DNA of 64,000 bases from Mesorhizobium sp. M1E.F.Ca.ET.045.02.1.1. Its GTDB lineage: Bacteria; Pseudomonadota; Alphaproteobacteria; Rhizobiales; Rhizobiaceae. The stretch's first letter is position 1, and every line of letters begins with the position of its first letter. This document shows positions 57,406 through 64,000 of this stretch, piece after piece. Below the pieces are notes generated by a model that did not search any database, had not been told where the DNA came from, and saw nothing but the letters and a program-made list of their open reading frames with translations. The stretch lies in contig NZ_CP034447.1 in assembly GCF_003952485.1 (NCBI RefSeq), positions 4,664,501 to 4,728,500 on the forward strand, in the 5' to 3' direction. The position numbers and the translations under genes are program-made.

Positions 57406-59616
57406 TCAGCCTCCAAAGCGCATGGTTGCCGCCAACTTCAGCGTGATGCCGGGTTCATAGAGAACGGCGGTGGTGCTGCCGTTGAGCGGGTTGGTGTATT
57501 TGACGTCGAACAGATTGTCGGCGCGGAAGTCGACCTTGAGATTGTCCGTCGCCTGGTAGCTGGCGAAGGCATTGACCAGCGTATAGTCCTTGGCCACCGG
57601 GTTGCCCCTGGGCTTGCCGTTGTATTGCACCTCGCCACCGACCGTCAGCTTGTCTTCGAGGAAGCGCAAGCCGAGCTGCGCCGTCACCTGCGAGGAGGGG
57701 ATGGTGGCGAGGTCGGCGCGCTCGCCTTCGTAAGAGATGGTGTGGCCGTTTATGATGGAAGCCGAAAGCCCGGCATAGCCCCAGCCGGCGTCATAGACGC
57801 TTTCCAGTTCGAAGCCGTTGATCTTGGCCTTGGCGAAGTTCTGATACTGGAAGCAGATCGGGATGCCCGGGCCGAACGGGCAGCCGCTGGTCGGGTCGAA
57901 GGCCGAGAGCGTGACGCCGTCGATATAGTCCTCGACATTGTTGTTGAAATAGGCGGCCTTGAGCCGCAGCGCGTCGCCGGCCTCGACAATGTCGTTCTGC
58001 TTGTAGTTGACGCCGAACTCGACCGTCTTGCCGGTTTCAGGCTTGAGGTTGGGATTGGGCAGGAACGGGAAGGTGACGCCTGCCGGGTGATTGCCGCTGA
58101 TCAGCGTCTCCGTCAGCGAGGGTGAGCGGTAGCCTTCCGCATAGGTGCCGTAGAACTGCAGGCCTGCGAGGCCAGCGCTTTCGAAAGGCGAGACACCGAT
58201 GGTGATGCGGGGCGACAGCCGGTCACCTGACGTTTCGTGGTCGGAGTCCTTCAGGCTGTAGCTGTCGTAGCGCAGGCCGGTGATGACCTCGAGCCATTCC
58301 CAGGTCAGCTTGTCCTGAATGTAGGCGCCGGAGACGTCGCGCTTGCCCGACGGCGTGTAGAAGCTGTCGCCGCCGGCCGTGCCGCCCGTCTCGACGTCGT
58401 CGCCGACCCAGTCGCCGCCATAAGTCAGCTCATGCGCAATGCCAGTGGTCTCGAAGCGCGACGTGTTCCAGATGTCGATGTCGGTCGTCCCTACATCGAA
58501 GGTCGACAGCGAGCCGGCGGGCAGCACGACGGGAAGGCCGGTTGTCGGATCGAAACGGTTCTGCGGAACGAGCGTCGTCAGATCGAGAACTGTCTTGTTG
58601 TAGGAGGCGTTGATGTGGAGATCGAGCCAGCTCTTGGCATCGTCGGTGATGTTGTAGCGGGCGGTGAAGGTGTTCGACTTGAGATCGACATCGTTCGCGG
58701 GCACGCCGCCGCTGGTCTCCGTCCATCCGTCGCTCGAGCCGACCCAGCCGAGCTTCAATTCGCTGTTCTCGCTCGGACGGATGGTGGTCTTGAGCAGTCC
58801 GCTCAGCACGTCGAAGCCGGTGCCGGCAACGGTGTCGCCGCCGCCGTTCTTGTAGTCGCCGTAGTCGCGATAGACGATGTTGCCCAGAACGTCCCAGTTC
58901 TCGTTGAAGCGGTAGGCGCCGCTGGCGCTGGTGGTCCAGCCCTTGCCGTTGCTTTCATAGCGTCCGGTGACGGAGGCGGCCCAGCTTTCTTCCGGCTTGA
59001 GGAAGTCCTCGGCGTCCTTGGTGTCGAAGAAGACGACGCCGCCGATGGCGCCGGAGCCATAAGTGTTGGCGACCGGGCCGCGGATCACGTCGACGGATTT
59101 GATCAGTTCGGGATCGACGTAGAAGGTCGATTGCGTGCCATGGTCGGAGCGCTGGAAATCCTGCCTGGCGCCGTCGACGATCACCGCGACGCGGCCGAAG
59201 TCCTGCAGGCCGCGGATGTTGATGCTGGAGCTGACGCGCCGTGCGTCGGCCTGCACGGTGACGCCTGGCACGCCGAGCAGCATCTCGTTCGGCGTCGTCG
59301 CCATGCGGCGGTCGAGCTGCTCTTGGTCGACATGGCTGGCCGAGGCCAGCGACTGGATCGCCGTCTCGCCGGTGCGGCTGATGACCAGGATCTTGTCGAG
59401 CAGAGTTTCTTCGGCAGCGGCTTTTTCATCGGCCTTCTTTTTTTGGTCGGCCTGCTGATCGGTCGCTGGCTGCACCGCCTGTTGAGCTTTCGCGGCCGGA
59501 ACGCCGAGCGCGATTGCCGCTGCTCCGGCCATCAATATGGCAATGCCGCTTGCCATCCATCGGAAGCCCGGGCCCGCGTCCGCCTGGCCCGTCTGTCCCC
59601 AATTCACCAACCCCAT
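57406..59616 (-). CDS. hmuR: TonB-dependent haem/haemoglobin outer-membrane receptor
   Basis: About 736 residues from ATG 59616, with an extended signal region ending near AKAQQAV. Plug domain at about 85-210: TonB-box-like DKILVISRTGE, then EMLLGVPGVTVQADARRVS and INIRGLQDFGRVAVIVDGARQDFQRSDHG. The 22-stranded barrel follows. The haem receptor motif pair flanks a conserved His: EGYRSPSLTE (FRAP-like) and NPNLKPETGK, with GNHPAG between. The C-terminal strand ends in LAATMRFGG. It binds haem or haemoglobin and passes haem inward with TonB. A RirA-type box lies in its upstream region. Confidence 0.9.
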   Translation of the reverse strand: MGLVNWGQTGQADAGPGFRWMASGIAILMAGAAAIALGVPAAKAQQAVQPATDQQADQKKKADEKAAAEETLLDKILVISRTGETAIQSLASASHVDQEQLDRRMATTPNEMLLGVPGVTVQADARRVSSSINIRGLQDFGRVAVIVDGARQDFQRSDHGTQSTFYVDPELIKSVDVIRGPVANTYGSGAIGGVVFFDTKDAEDFLKPEESWAASVTGRYESNGKGWTTSASGAYRFNENWDVLGNIVYRDYGDYKNGGGDTVAGTGFDVLSGLLKTTIRPSENSELKLGWVGSSDGWTETSGGVPANDVDLKSNTFTARYNITDDAKSWLDLHINASYNKTVLDLTTLVPQNRFDPTTGLPVVLPAGSLSTFDVGTTDIDIWNTSRFETTGIAHELTYGGDWVGDDVETGGTAGGDSFYTPSGKRDVSGAYIQDKLTWEWLEVITGLRYDSYSLKDSDHETSGDRLSPRITIGVSPFESAGLAGLQFYGTYAEGYRSPSLTETLISGNHPAGVTFPFLPNPNLKPETGKTVEFGVNYKQNDIVEAGDALRLKAAYFNNNVEDYIDGVTLSAFDPTSGCPFGPGIPICFQYQNFAKAKINGFELESVYDAGWGYAGLSASIINGHTISYEGERADLATIPSSQVTAQLGLRFLEDKLTVGGEVQYNGKPRGNPVAKDYTLVNAFASYQATDNLKVDFRADNLFDVKYTNPLNGSTTAVLYEPGITLKLAATMRFGG

Positions 59617-59736
59617 GCCCCAACTCCAATTTTCAGGCTCGATGCTGGCTGGCGCGGGGCTCGCTCGCATTTTTGATCACATCCGGCGCCTTAAATGTTG
59701 ACTCATTTAGTCCGGTAATGCACTGACTAGTAAACA

Positions 59737-59751
59737 TGATAATTCGAGTCA
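59737..59751. promoter_or_regulatory. Iron-responsive operator (RirA-type IRO box)
   Basis: TGA-N9-TCA (TGATAATTCGAGTCA), the rhizobial IRO consensus, lies between the divergent hmuR and hemP genes. Under iron-rich conditions RirA would repress both units. Inverted bits nearby (TTTAGTC and GACTAGTAAA) may add a second site. Confidence 0.6.
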
Positions 59752-59813
59752 AGAATTGAATCGGCATTAAGAGGGCCCGGCCTGGCAGCCGGCACAGCAG
59801 AAGGACCGACCCG

Positions 59814-60020
59814 ATGAACACGCACAATCCCAACGACTTCCGCTATCGCGTCCGCCGGCCGGACGACACGCAGATGCGCTATGAAAGGGTGCCGATGGCG
59901 GTGAGGACGCTGTCCAGCAACACGCTGTTCCAGGGCGAGCACGAGATCGGCATCGAGCATCACGGCGCACTCTACCGCCTGAAGATCACCCGTCAGGGCA
60001 AGTTGATCCTCAACAAGTGA
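59814..60020 (+). CDS. hemP: Hemin uptake protein HemP/HmuP
   Basis: 68 residues. The family core is [22 protein letters not shown], followed by [18 protein letters not shown]. HmuP-type proteins promote transcription of the haem receptor gene in rhizobia. It starts at ATG 59814, 62 bases past the IRO box, and leads the plus-strand unit hemP-hmuS-hmuT-hmuU-hmuV. Confidence 0.9.
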   Translation: MNTHNPNDFRYRVRRPDDTQMRYERVPMAVRTLSSNTLFQGEHEIGIEHHGALYRLKITRQGKLILNK

Positions 60021-60070
60021 ACAGGATCGGCAGGCGGTTGACGAGACATCAGGCAATACGGGTGGACGAT

Positions 60071-61132
60071 ATGGACCAGCGCGTTAAGCCGTCGCCGGAA
60101 GAGATCCGGCGGGCGCGGGAAGATAATCCGAAAATGCGGGAGCGCGATCTAGCCGCTCAATTGGACATCTCGGAGGCGGAACTGGTCGCGGCGCATTGCA
60201 GCCTTAGCGCGGTACGCGTCGAGCCGCGCGTCAACGACCTGCTGACCGGCCTTGAAGCGGTCGGCGAGGTGATGGCGCTGACCCGCAACGACAGCGCAGT
60301 GCACGAGAAGATCGGCGTCTACGACAAGGTCGTCACCGGCAACCACAACGCCATGGCGCTCGGCGAGAACATCGACCTGCGCATCTTCCCAAAGGTATGG
60401 GCGCATGGCTTTGCCGTCGAAAAACGCGACGGCGGCGAGATCCGCCGCAGCCTGCAATTCTTCGATGCGGCCGGCGAGGCGGTGCATAAGGTGCATCTGC
60501 GCCCCGCCTCCAACCTCTATGCCTACCAGAAACTGGTGGCTGGCCTCGAATCGTCGAACCAGGAACCGACCATCGCGATCGCCTCAAGCGTTTCGGAAGG
60601 CAGCGAGGAGGCCCAAGGTTCGGTTGCCAGCATCGACGATCTGCGCGACCGCTGGAGCCGGATGACCGACGTGCATCAGTTCTTCGGCATGCTGAAGACG
60701 CTGAAGCTCAGCCGCCGCGAGGCGGTGCGCATGGTCGGCCAGGACTTTGCCTGGCTGCTGGACAATGGCGCGGTGAGCGCCATGTTCCACCATGCCGCGG
60801 AGGGCGAGATGCCGATCATGTGCTTCGTGGGAAACCGCGGCTGTATCCAGATCCATTCCGGCCCGATCAAATCGGTCAAGCCGATGGGACCCTGGATCAA
60901 CGTGCTCGACGAGACCTTCCACCTGCATCTCAGGACCGATCACATCCATGAGGTCTGGGCGGTGCGAAAGCCGACCAAGGACGGCCATGTAACCTCGCTC
61001 GAGGCCTATGATGCGAATGGCGGCATGATCATCCAGTTCTTCGGCAAGCGCCGAGAAGGCGAAAGCGAGCGGGAAGACTGGCGTTTCCTGGCCGAGAACC
61101 TGCCCCGCATTCCCAGCCCGACCGCTGCATGA
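60071..61132 (+). CDS. hmuS: Hemin-degrading/transfer factor HmuS
   Basis: 353 residues from ATG 60071; GTG 60017, overlapping the hemP stop, is an alternative giving 371. The protein has the duplicated HmuS/ShuS fold: first half with EVMALTRNDSAVHEKIGVY and FPKVWAHGFAVEKRDGG, second half with LSRREAVRMVGQDFAWLL, MCFVGNRGCIQIHSGPIKS and a His-rich loop HLHLRTDHIHEVW. It binds haem in the cytosol and passes it on or degrades it. Its end overlaps hmuT by four bases. Confidence 0.92.
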   Translation: MDQRVKPSPEEIRRAREDNPKMRERDLAAQLDISEAELVAAHCSLSAVRVEPRVNDLLTGLEAVGEVMALTRNDSAVHEKIGVYDKVVTGNHNAMALGENIDLRIFPKVWAHGFAVEKRDGGEIRRSLQFFDAAGEAVHKVHLRPASNLYAYQKLVAGLESSNQEPTIAIASSVSEGSEEAQGSVASIDDLRDRWSRMTDVHQFFGMLKTLKLSRREAVRMVGQDFAWLLDNGAVSAMFHHAAEGEMPIMCFVGNRGCIQIHSGPIKSVKPMGPWINVLDETFHLHLRTDHIHEVWAVRKPTKDGHVTSLEAYDANGGMIIQFFGKRREGESEREDWRFLAENLPRIPSPTAA

Positions 61133-62043
61133 GGCAAGACCCGACGCGTGTTGTTTTCAGTTTCCGCCCGGTGCTTGCACCACTGCTCGGTCTTATGCTG
61201 GCCTTCGCCGTTCTGCCTGCGAAAGCCAACGACAGTACCGTCGTCTTTTCCGACACCTCGCGGATTGCCTCCATCGGCGGCTCGATCACAGAGATCGTCT
61301 ATGCGCTTGGCGAGGAGGGGCATCTCGTCGCCCGCGATTCGACCAGCTATTTTCCGCAAGCCGCGCTCAAGCTGCCCGATGTCGGCTATATGCGCGCGCT
61401 GTCGCCGGAGGGCGTGCTGTCGGTCAATCCAACCGGAATCCTGGCCCTGCACGGCAGTGGCCCGAAGGACGCCGTCGACGTGCTGAAGAAGTCGAGCGTG
61501 GCCTTCATCGAGGTGCCCGAGCACTACAGCCATGAAGGCATCCTCGAAAAGATCCGCGTCGTCGGCAAGGCGCTCGGCGTCGACGCCAAGGCCGAGAAAC
61601 TGGCGGTCGAGATGGATGCGAAGCTGAAGTCGGCCGAGAAGCAGGCGGCTTCGATCAAGCAGCGCAAGCGCATCCTGTTCGTGCTGTCGACGCAGGGCGG
61701 CAAGGTCCTGGCCGCCGGCAGCGATACCGCCGGCGACGGCATCATCAAGCTGGCCGGCGCCGTCAACGCAGTCGAGGGTTTCTCCGGCTACAAGCAGATG
61801 TCGGACGAGGCGATCGTCACGGCCAGGCCTGACGTGATCCTGACCATGAAGAACGCCGGGCCGCCGGTCTCCGAGGATGAGCTGCTCGCCAATCCGTCGA
61901 TCGCCTCGACGCCTGCGGGTGCCGCCCGCAAGGTGATCAGCATGGACGGCGGCTATCTGCTGGGCTTCGGGCCGCGCACAGCCGAAGCCATCCACGATCT
62001 CGCCGTCTCGCTCTACGGCAGCCAGGTCACGGACCAGTGGTAA
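61129..62043 (+). CDS. hmuT: Haem ABC transporter periplasmic binding protein HmuT
   Basis: 304 residues. Signal region at about 1-35. The class III binding-protein fold is visible in IASIGGSITEIVYALGEEG, VGYMRALSPEGVLSVNPTG and VLDIPE-like FIEVPEHYSHEGILEKI, with a long backbone helix (AEKLAVEMDAKLKSAEKQA) joining the lobes. It binds haem and presents it to HmuU. It overlaps hmuS and hmuU (TAATG) at its two ends. Confidence 0.92.
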   Translation: MRQDPTRVVFSFRPVLAPLLGLMLAFAVLPAKANDSTVVFSDTSRIASIGGSITEIVYALGEEGHLVARDSTSYFPQAALKLPDVGYMRALSPEGVLSVNPTGILALHGSGPKDAVDVLKKSSVAFIEVPEHYSHEGILEKIRVVGKALGVDAKAEKLAVEMDAKLKSAEKQAASIKQRKRILFVLSTQGGKVLAAGSDTAGDGIIKLAGAVNAVEGFSGYKQMSDEAIVTARPDVILTMKNAGPPVSEDELLANPSIASTPAGAARKVISMDGGYLLGFGPRTAEAIHDLAVSLYGSQVTDQW

Positions 62044-63146
62044 TGGCCGATCAGTCGATCGCTGGCGCGGCAGGCAAGGTGGCGACGGCAGCCAATGGCG
62101 ACCGCTCGGCACGGGCAAGGGCCGTCATCCTGCTTTTGTCGCTCGCGCTTGCGCTGTCCATATTCCTGTCGCTGACCTCGGGCGCCTCCGACGCGTCCGC
62201 CGTCCGCGTCATTCGTGACTGGCTTACCGGAGCCGTGCCAGCCGATGCGGGGCTCGCCGCACGCGACCAGCTGATCGTCTATGACATCCGCATGCCGCGT
62301 GTCCTGCTCGGCGTGCTGATCGGCGCCGCGCTCGCCGTTTCCGGCGCGGTGATGCAAGGTCTGTTCCGCAATCCGCTCGCCGATCCCGGGCTGATCGGCG
62401 TCTCCGCCGGCTCGAGCCTTGGCGCGGTGGCGATCATCGTGCTCGGCACGACCTGGCTTGCACCTGTCACGCTCGCTCTCGGTACTCTCGCCTTGCCGCT
62501 GGCGGCTTTCTTCGGCGGCCTTTCGGTGACGTTGCTGCTTTACGCCATCGCGACGCGGCACGGCCGGACGTCGGTCGCCACGATGCTTCTCGCCGGCCTG
62601 GCGATCGCAGCCCTTACCATGGCGCTGACCGGCATCCTGATCTTCATGGCCGACGACCGGCAATTGCGCGACCTGACCTTCTGGCAGCTCGGCTCGCTTG
62701 CCGGCGCGACCTGGCCGAAGATCGGCACCGTCGGGCCGGTGATCTTGCTGGCGCTGGCGACGATGCCTTTCCTGTCGCGCGGGCTCAACGCGCTGGCGCT
62801 CGGGGAAGCGACCGCCGGCCATCTCGGCATTCCGGTGCAGCGTTTGAAATATACGGCCATCGTCGGGGTTTCGGCGGCGGTCGGCGCGTCGGTCGCCGTC
62901 AGCGGCGGCATCGGCTTCATCGGCATCGTCGTGCCGCATCTCTTGCGCCTCGCCATCGGTCCGGACAACCGTTACCTTTTGCCGGCCTCGGCCGTGCTCG
63001 GCGCCTCACTGCTTCTCATCGCCGACGCGGTCGCCCGCACCGTCGTCGCTCCGGCCGAACTGCCGATCGGCATCGTCACGGCAGTCGCCGGTGCGCCGTT
63101 CTTCCTCTGGATCCTGCTGCGCAAGCGCGGCATCGTCGATTTGTGA
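62043..63146 (+). CDS. hmuU: Haem ABC transporter permease HmuU (FecCD family)
   Basis: 367 residues from ATG 62043, overlapping the hmuT stop. About ten membrane helices. The FecCD hallmark RMPRVLLGVLIGAALAVSGAVMQGLFRNPLADPGLIGVS is near 80-120, and GFIGIVVPHLLRLAIGPDNRYLLP near 300 contacts the ATPase. It forms the homodimeric channel for haem import. Confidence 0.93.
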   Translation: MADQSIAGAAGKVATAANGDRSARARAVILLLSLALALSIFLSLTSGASDASAVRVIRDWLTGAVPADAGLAARDQLIVYDIRMPRVLLGVLIGAALAVSGAVMQGLFRNPLADPGLIGVSAGSSLGAVAIIVLGTTWLAPVTLALGTLALPLAAFFGGLSVTLLLYAIATRHGRTSVATMLLAGLAIAALTMALTGILIFMADDRQLRDLTFWQLGSLAGATWPKIGTVGPVILLALATMPFLSRGLNALALGEATAGHLGIPVQRLKYTAIVGVSAAVGASVAVSGGIGFIGIVVPHLLRLAIGPDNRYLLPASAVLGASLLLIADAVARTVVAPAELPIGIVTAVAGAPFFLWILLRKRGIVDL

Positions 63147-63153
63147 GCTGTCC

Positions 63154-63942
63154 ATGATCGAAGCACGCGACATCTCCGTGGCGGTCGGCAACAAGCACAT
63201 CGTATCCCATGTCGATTTCGCGGCGCTGCCGGGCGAGGTGACGGCAATCGTCGGACCGAACGGGTCGGGCAAGACGACGCTGCTCAAGGCGCTGACGGGC
63301 GAGCTCGCCTATACCGGCGCTGTCACGCTCAACGGCCGCGATCTATCGACCATGAAGCCGGTCGAAGCGGCAACGCTGCGCGCCGTGCTGCCGCAGTCGA
63401 CCTCGCTGTCATTTCCCTTCACCGTGCGCGAGATCGTTCGTCTCGGCCTGATCGGCGGTCGTTCGGGCGTGCTGCCCGGCGAGGATGCGCGCCTGCCCGA
63501 GCGGGCGCTGGCGCGCGTCGATCTCGACGGCTTTGCCGGCCGTTTTTATCAGGAGCTTTCCGGGGGCGAGCAGCAGCGCGTACAACTCGCTCGCGTGCTG
63601 TGCCAGGTCTGGGCGCCGGTGCTGGAGGGCAGGCCGCGCTATCTCTTCCTCGACGAGCCGGTCTCCAGCCTCGACGTCAAGCACCAGTTGATCATCATGA
63701 ACATCGCGCGCGATTTCGCCCGCCGCGGCGGCGGCGTGGTGGCGATCCTGCACGACCTCAACCTGACGGCCATGTATGCCGACCAGATTTTCGTGCTGCA
63801 TCACGGCCAACTGGCGGCTGCCGGCACGCCAGCGAACGTGCTGAAAGACGAATTGATCGAGAAGGTGTTCGACTGCCGCCTCAAGGTTGGCGTGCTGCCT
63901 TCGGCGAACATGCCGTTCGTGCTGCCGCAATCGGCCGCTTAG
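63154..63942 (+). CDS. hmuV: Haem ABC transporter ATPase HmuV
   Basis: 262 residues from ATG 63154. Walker A GPNGSGKTT near 35, signature LSGGEQQRVQLARVL near 135, Walker B RYLFLDEPVSSLD near 160, and the switch His in VVAILHDLNLTAMYAD. It energises HmuTU. The upstream open frame is part of hmuU in another reading and was not used as start. Its stop overlaps the stop of a gene on the other strand. Confidence 0.93.
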   Translation: MIEARDISVAVGNKHIVSHVDFAALPGEVTAIVGPNGSGKTTLLKALTGELAYTGAVTLNGRDLSTMKPVEAATLRAVLPQSTSLSFPFTVREIVRLGLIGGRSGVLPGEDARLPERALARVDLDGFAGRFYQELSGGEQQRVQLARVLCQVWAPVLEGRPRYLFLDEPVSSLDVKHQLIIMNIARDFARRGGGVVAILHDLNLTAMYADQIFVLHHGQLAAAGTPANVLKDELIEKVFDCRLKVGVLPSANMPFVLPQSAA

Positions 63943-64000
63943 GCAGCCGGGGCGCGCTGCTCCAAGAGGTCGATGCCGAGCAGATGGCGCACGCTCGGGC
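63939..64000 (-). CDS. C-terminal end of an unidentified gene (continues beyond the window)
   Basis: On the minus strand a frame open from the window end encodes SVRHLLGIDLLEQRAPAA and stops with TAA at 63939-63941, overlapping the hmuV stop. Twenty residues are not enough to name it. It may be real, since its convergent end fits the strand change expected at the end of the hmu unit. Confidence 0.35.
   Translation of the reverse strand, partial: PSVRHLLGIDLLEQRAPAA

Overview
The window looks like chromosomal DNA of a Mesorhizobium-type alphaproteobacterium (Rhizobiales, Phyllobacteriaceae). This is inferred from the high GC content, the acpXL-lpxXL cluster for very-long-chain acylation of lipid A, a RirA-type iron-responsive site at a complete hmu haem-uptake locus, a putA regulated by a divergent Lrp-type gene, and several families of short palindromic intergenic repeats of the kind common in Mesorhizobium. 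No prophage, insertion sequence with transposase, or CRISPR array was seen.

Layout. 0-3.7 kb: end of a dienelactone hydrolase, then an ECF sigma factor followed by a membrane-anchored vWA protein. 3.7-25 kb: a region rich in metabolism of methylated onium compounds. It has a betaine-type homocysteine S-methyltransferase with a 22-bp palindrome upstream, an M24 protein with the ligand spacing of the DMSP lyase DddP, a dimethylglycine/sarcosine dehydrogenase-like flavoprotein, an MttB-family protein without pyrrolysine, a class III aminotransferase, mmsB with an acyl-CoA dehydrogenase, a cupin of the DddQ/DddL DMSP-lyase family, and cobQ (B12 synthesis). 25-36.5 kb: small regulators and membrane proteins, a complete peptide-type ABC importer with an M20 deacylase, an L,D-transpeptidase and an outer-membrane beta-barrel protein.

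36.6-41.7 kb: the acpXL - fabF2 - fabF1 - alcohol dehydrogenase - lpxXL operon, here without fabZ. 41.8-43.6 kb: a slipin gene preceded by two back-to-back degenerate tRNA-like genes, an arrangement reminiscent of RNA-repair loci. 43.7-49 kb: histidine phosphatase, AEC transporter, succinate-semialdehyde dehydrogenase, aldose epimerase and a PfkB sugar kinase. 49-51 kb: a small FixH/YtkA-like protein paired with a MauG-type dihaem enzyme, then a truncated antitoxin remnant. 51-55.3 kb: putR/putA proline catabolism, ended by a 218-bp element with terminal inverted repeats. 55.5-64 kb: haem acquisition (IsdG-type monooxygenase, TonB, outer-membrane receptor, hemP, hmuSTUV).

How it fits together. 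Three themes recur: use of methylated osmolytes (glycine betaine and possibly DMSP) as carbon and methyl sources, envelope construction (VLCFA lipid A, L,D-transpeptidase, beta-barrel), and iron/haem supply. The most unusual points are two unrelated DMSP-lyase-family genes within about 15 kb of each other, and the tandem tRNA-like/slipin locus. All functional names rest on motif reading and memory of families; no database search was run.
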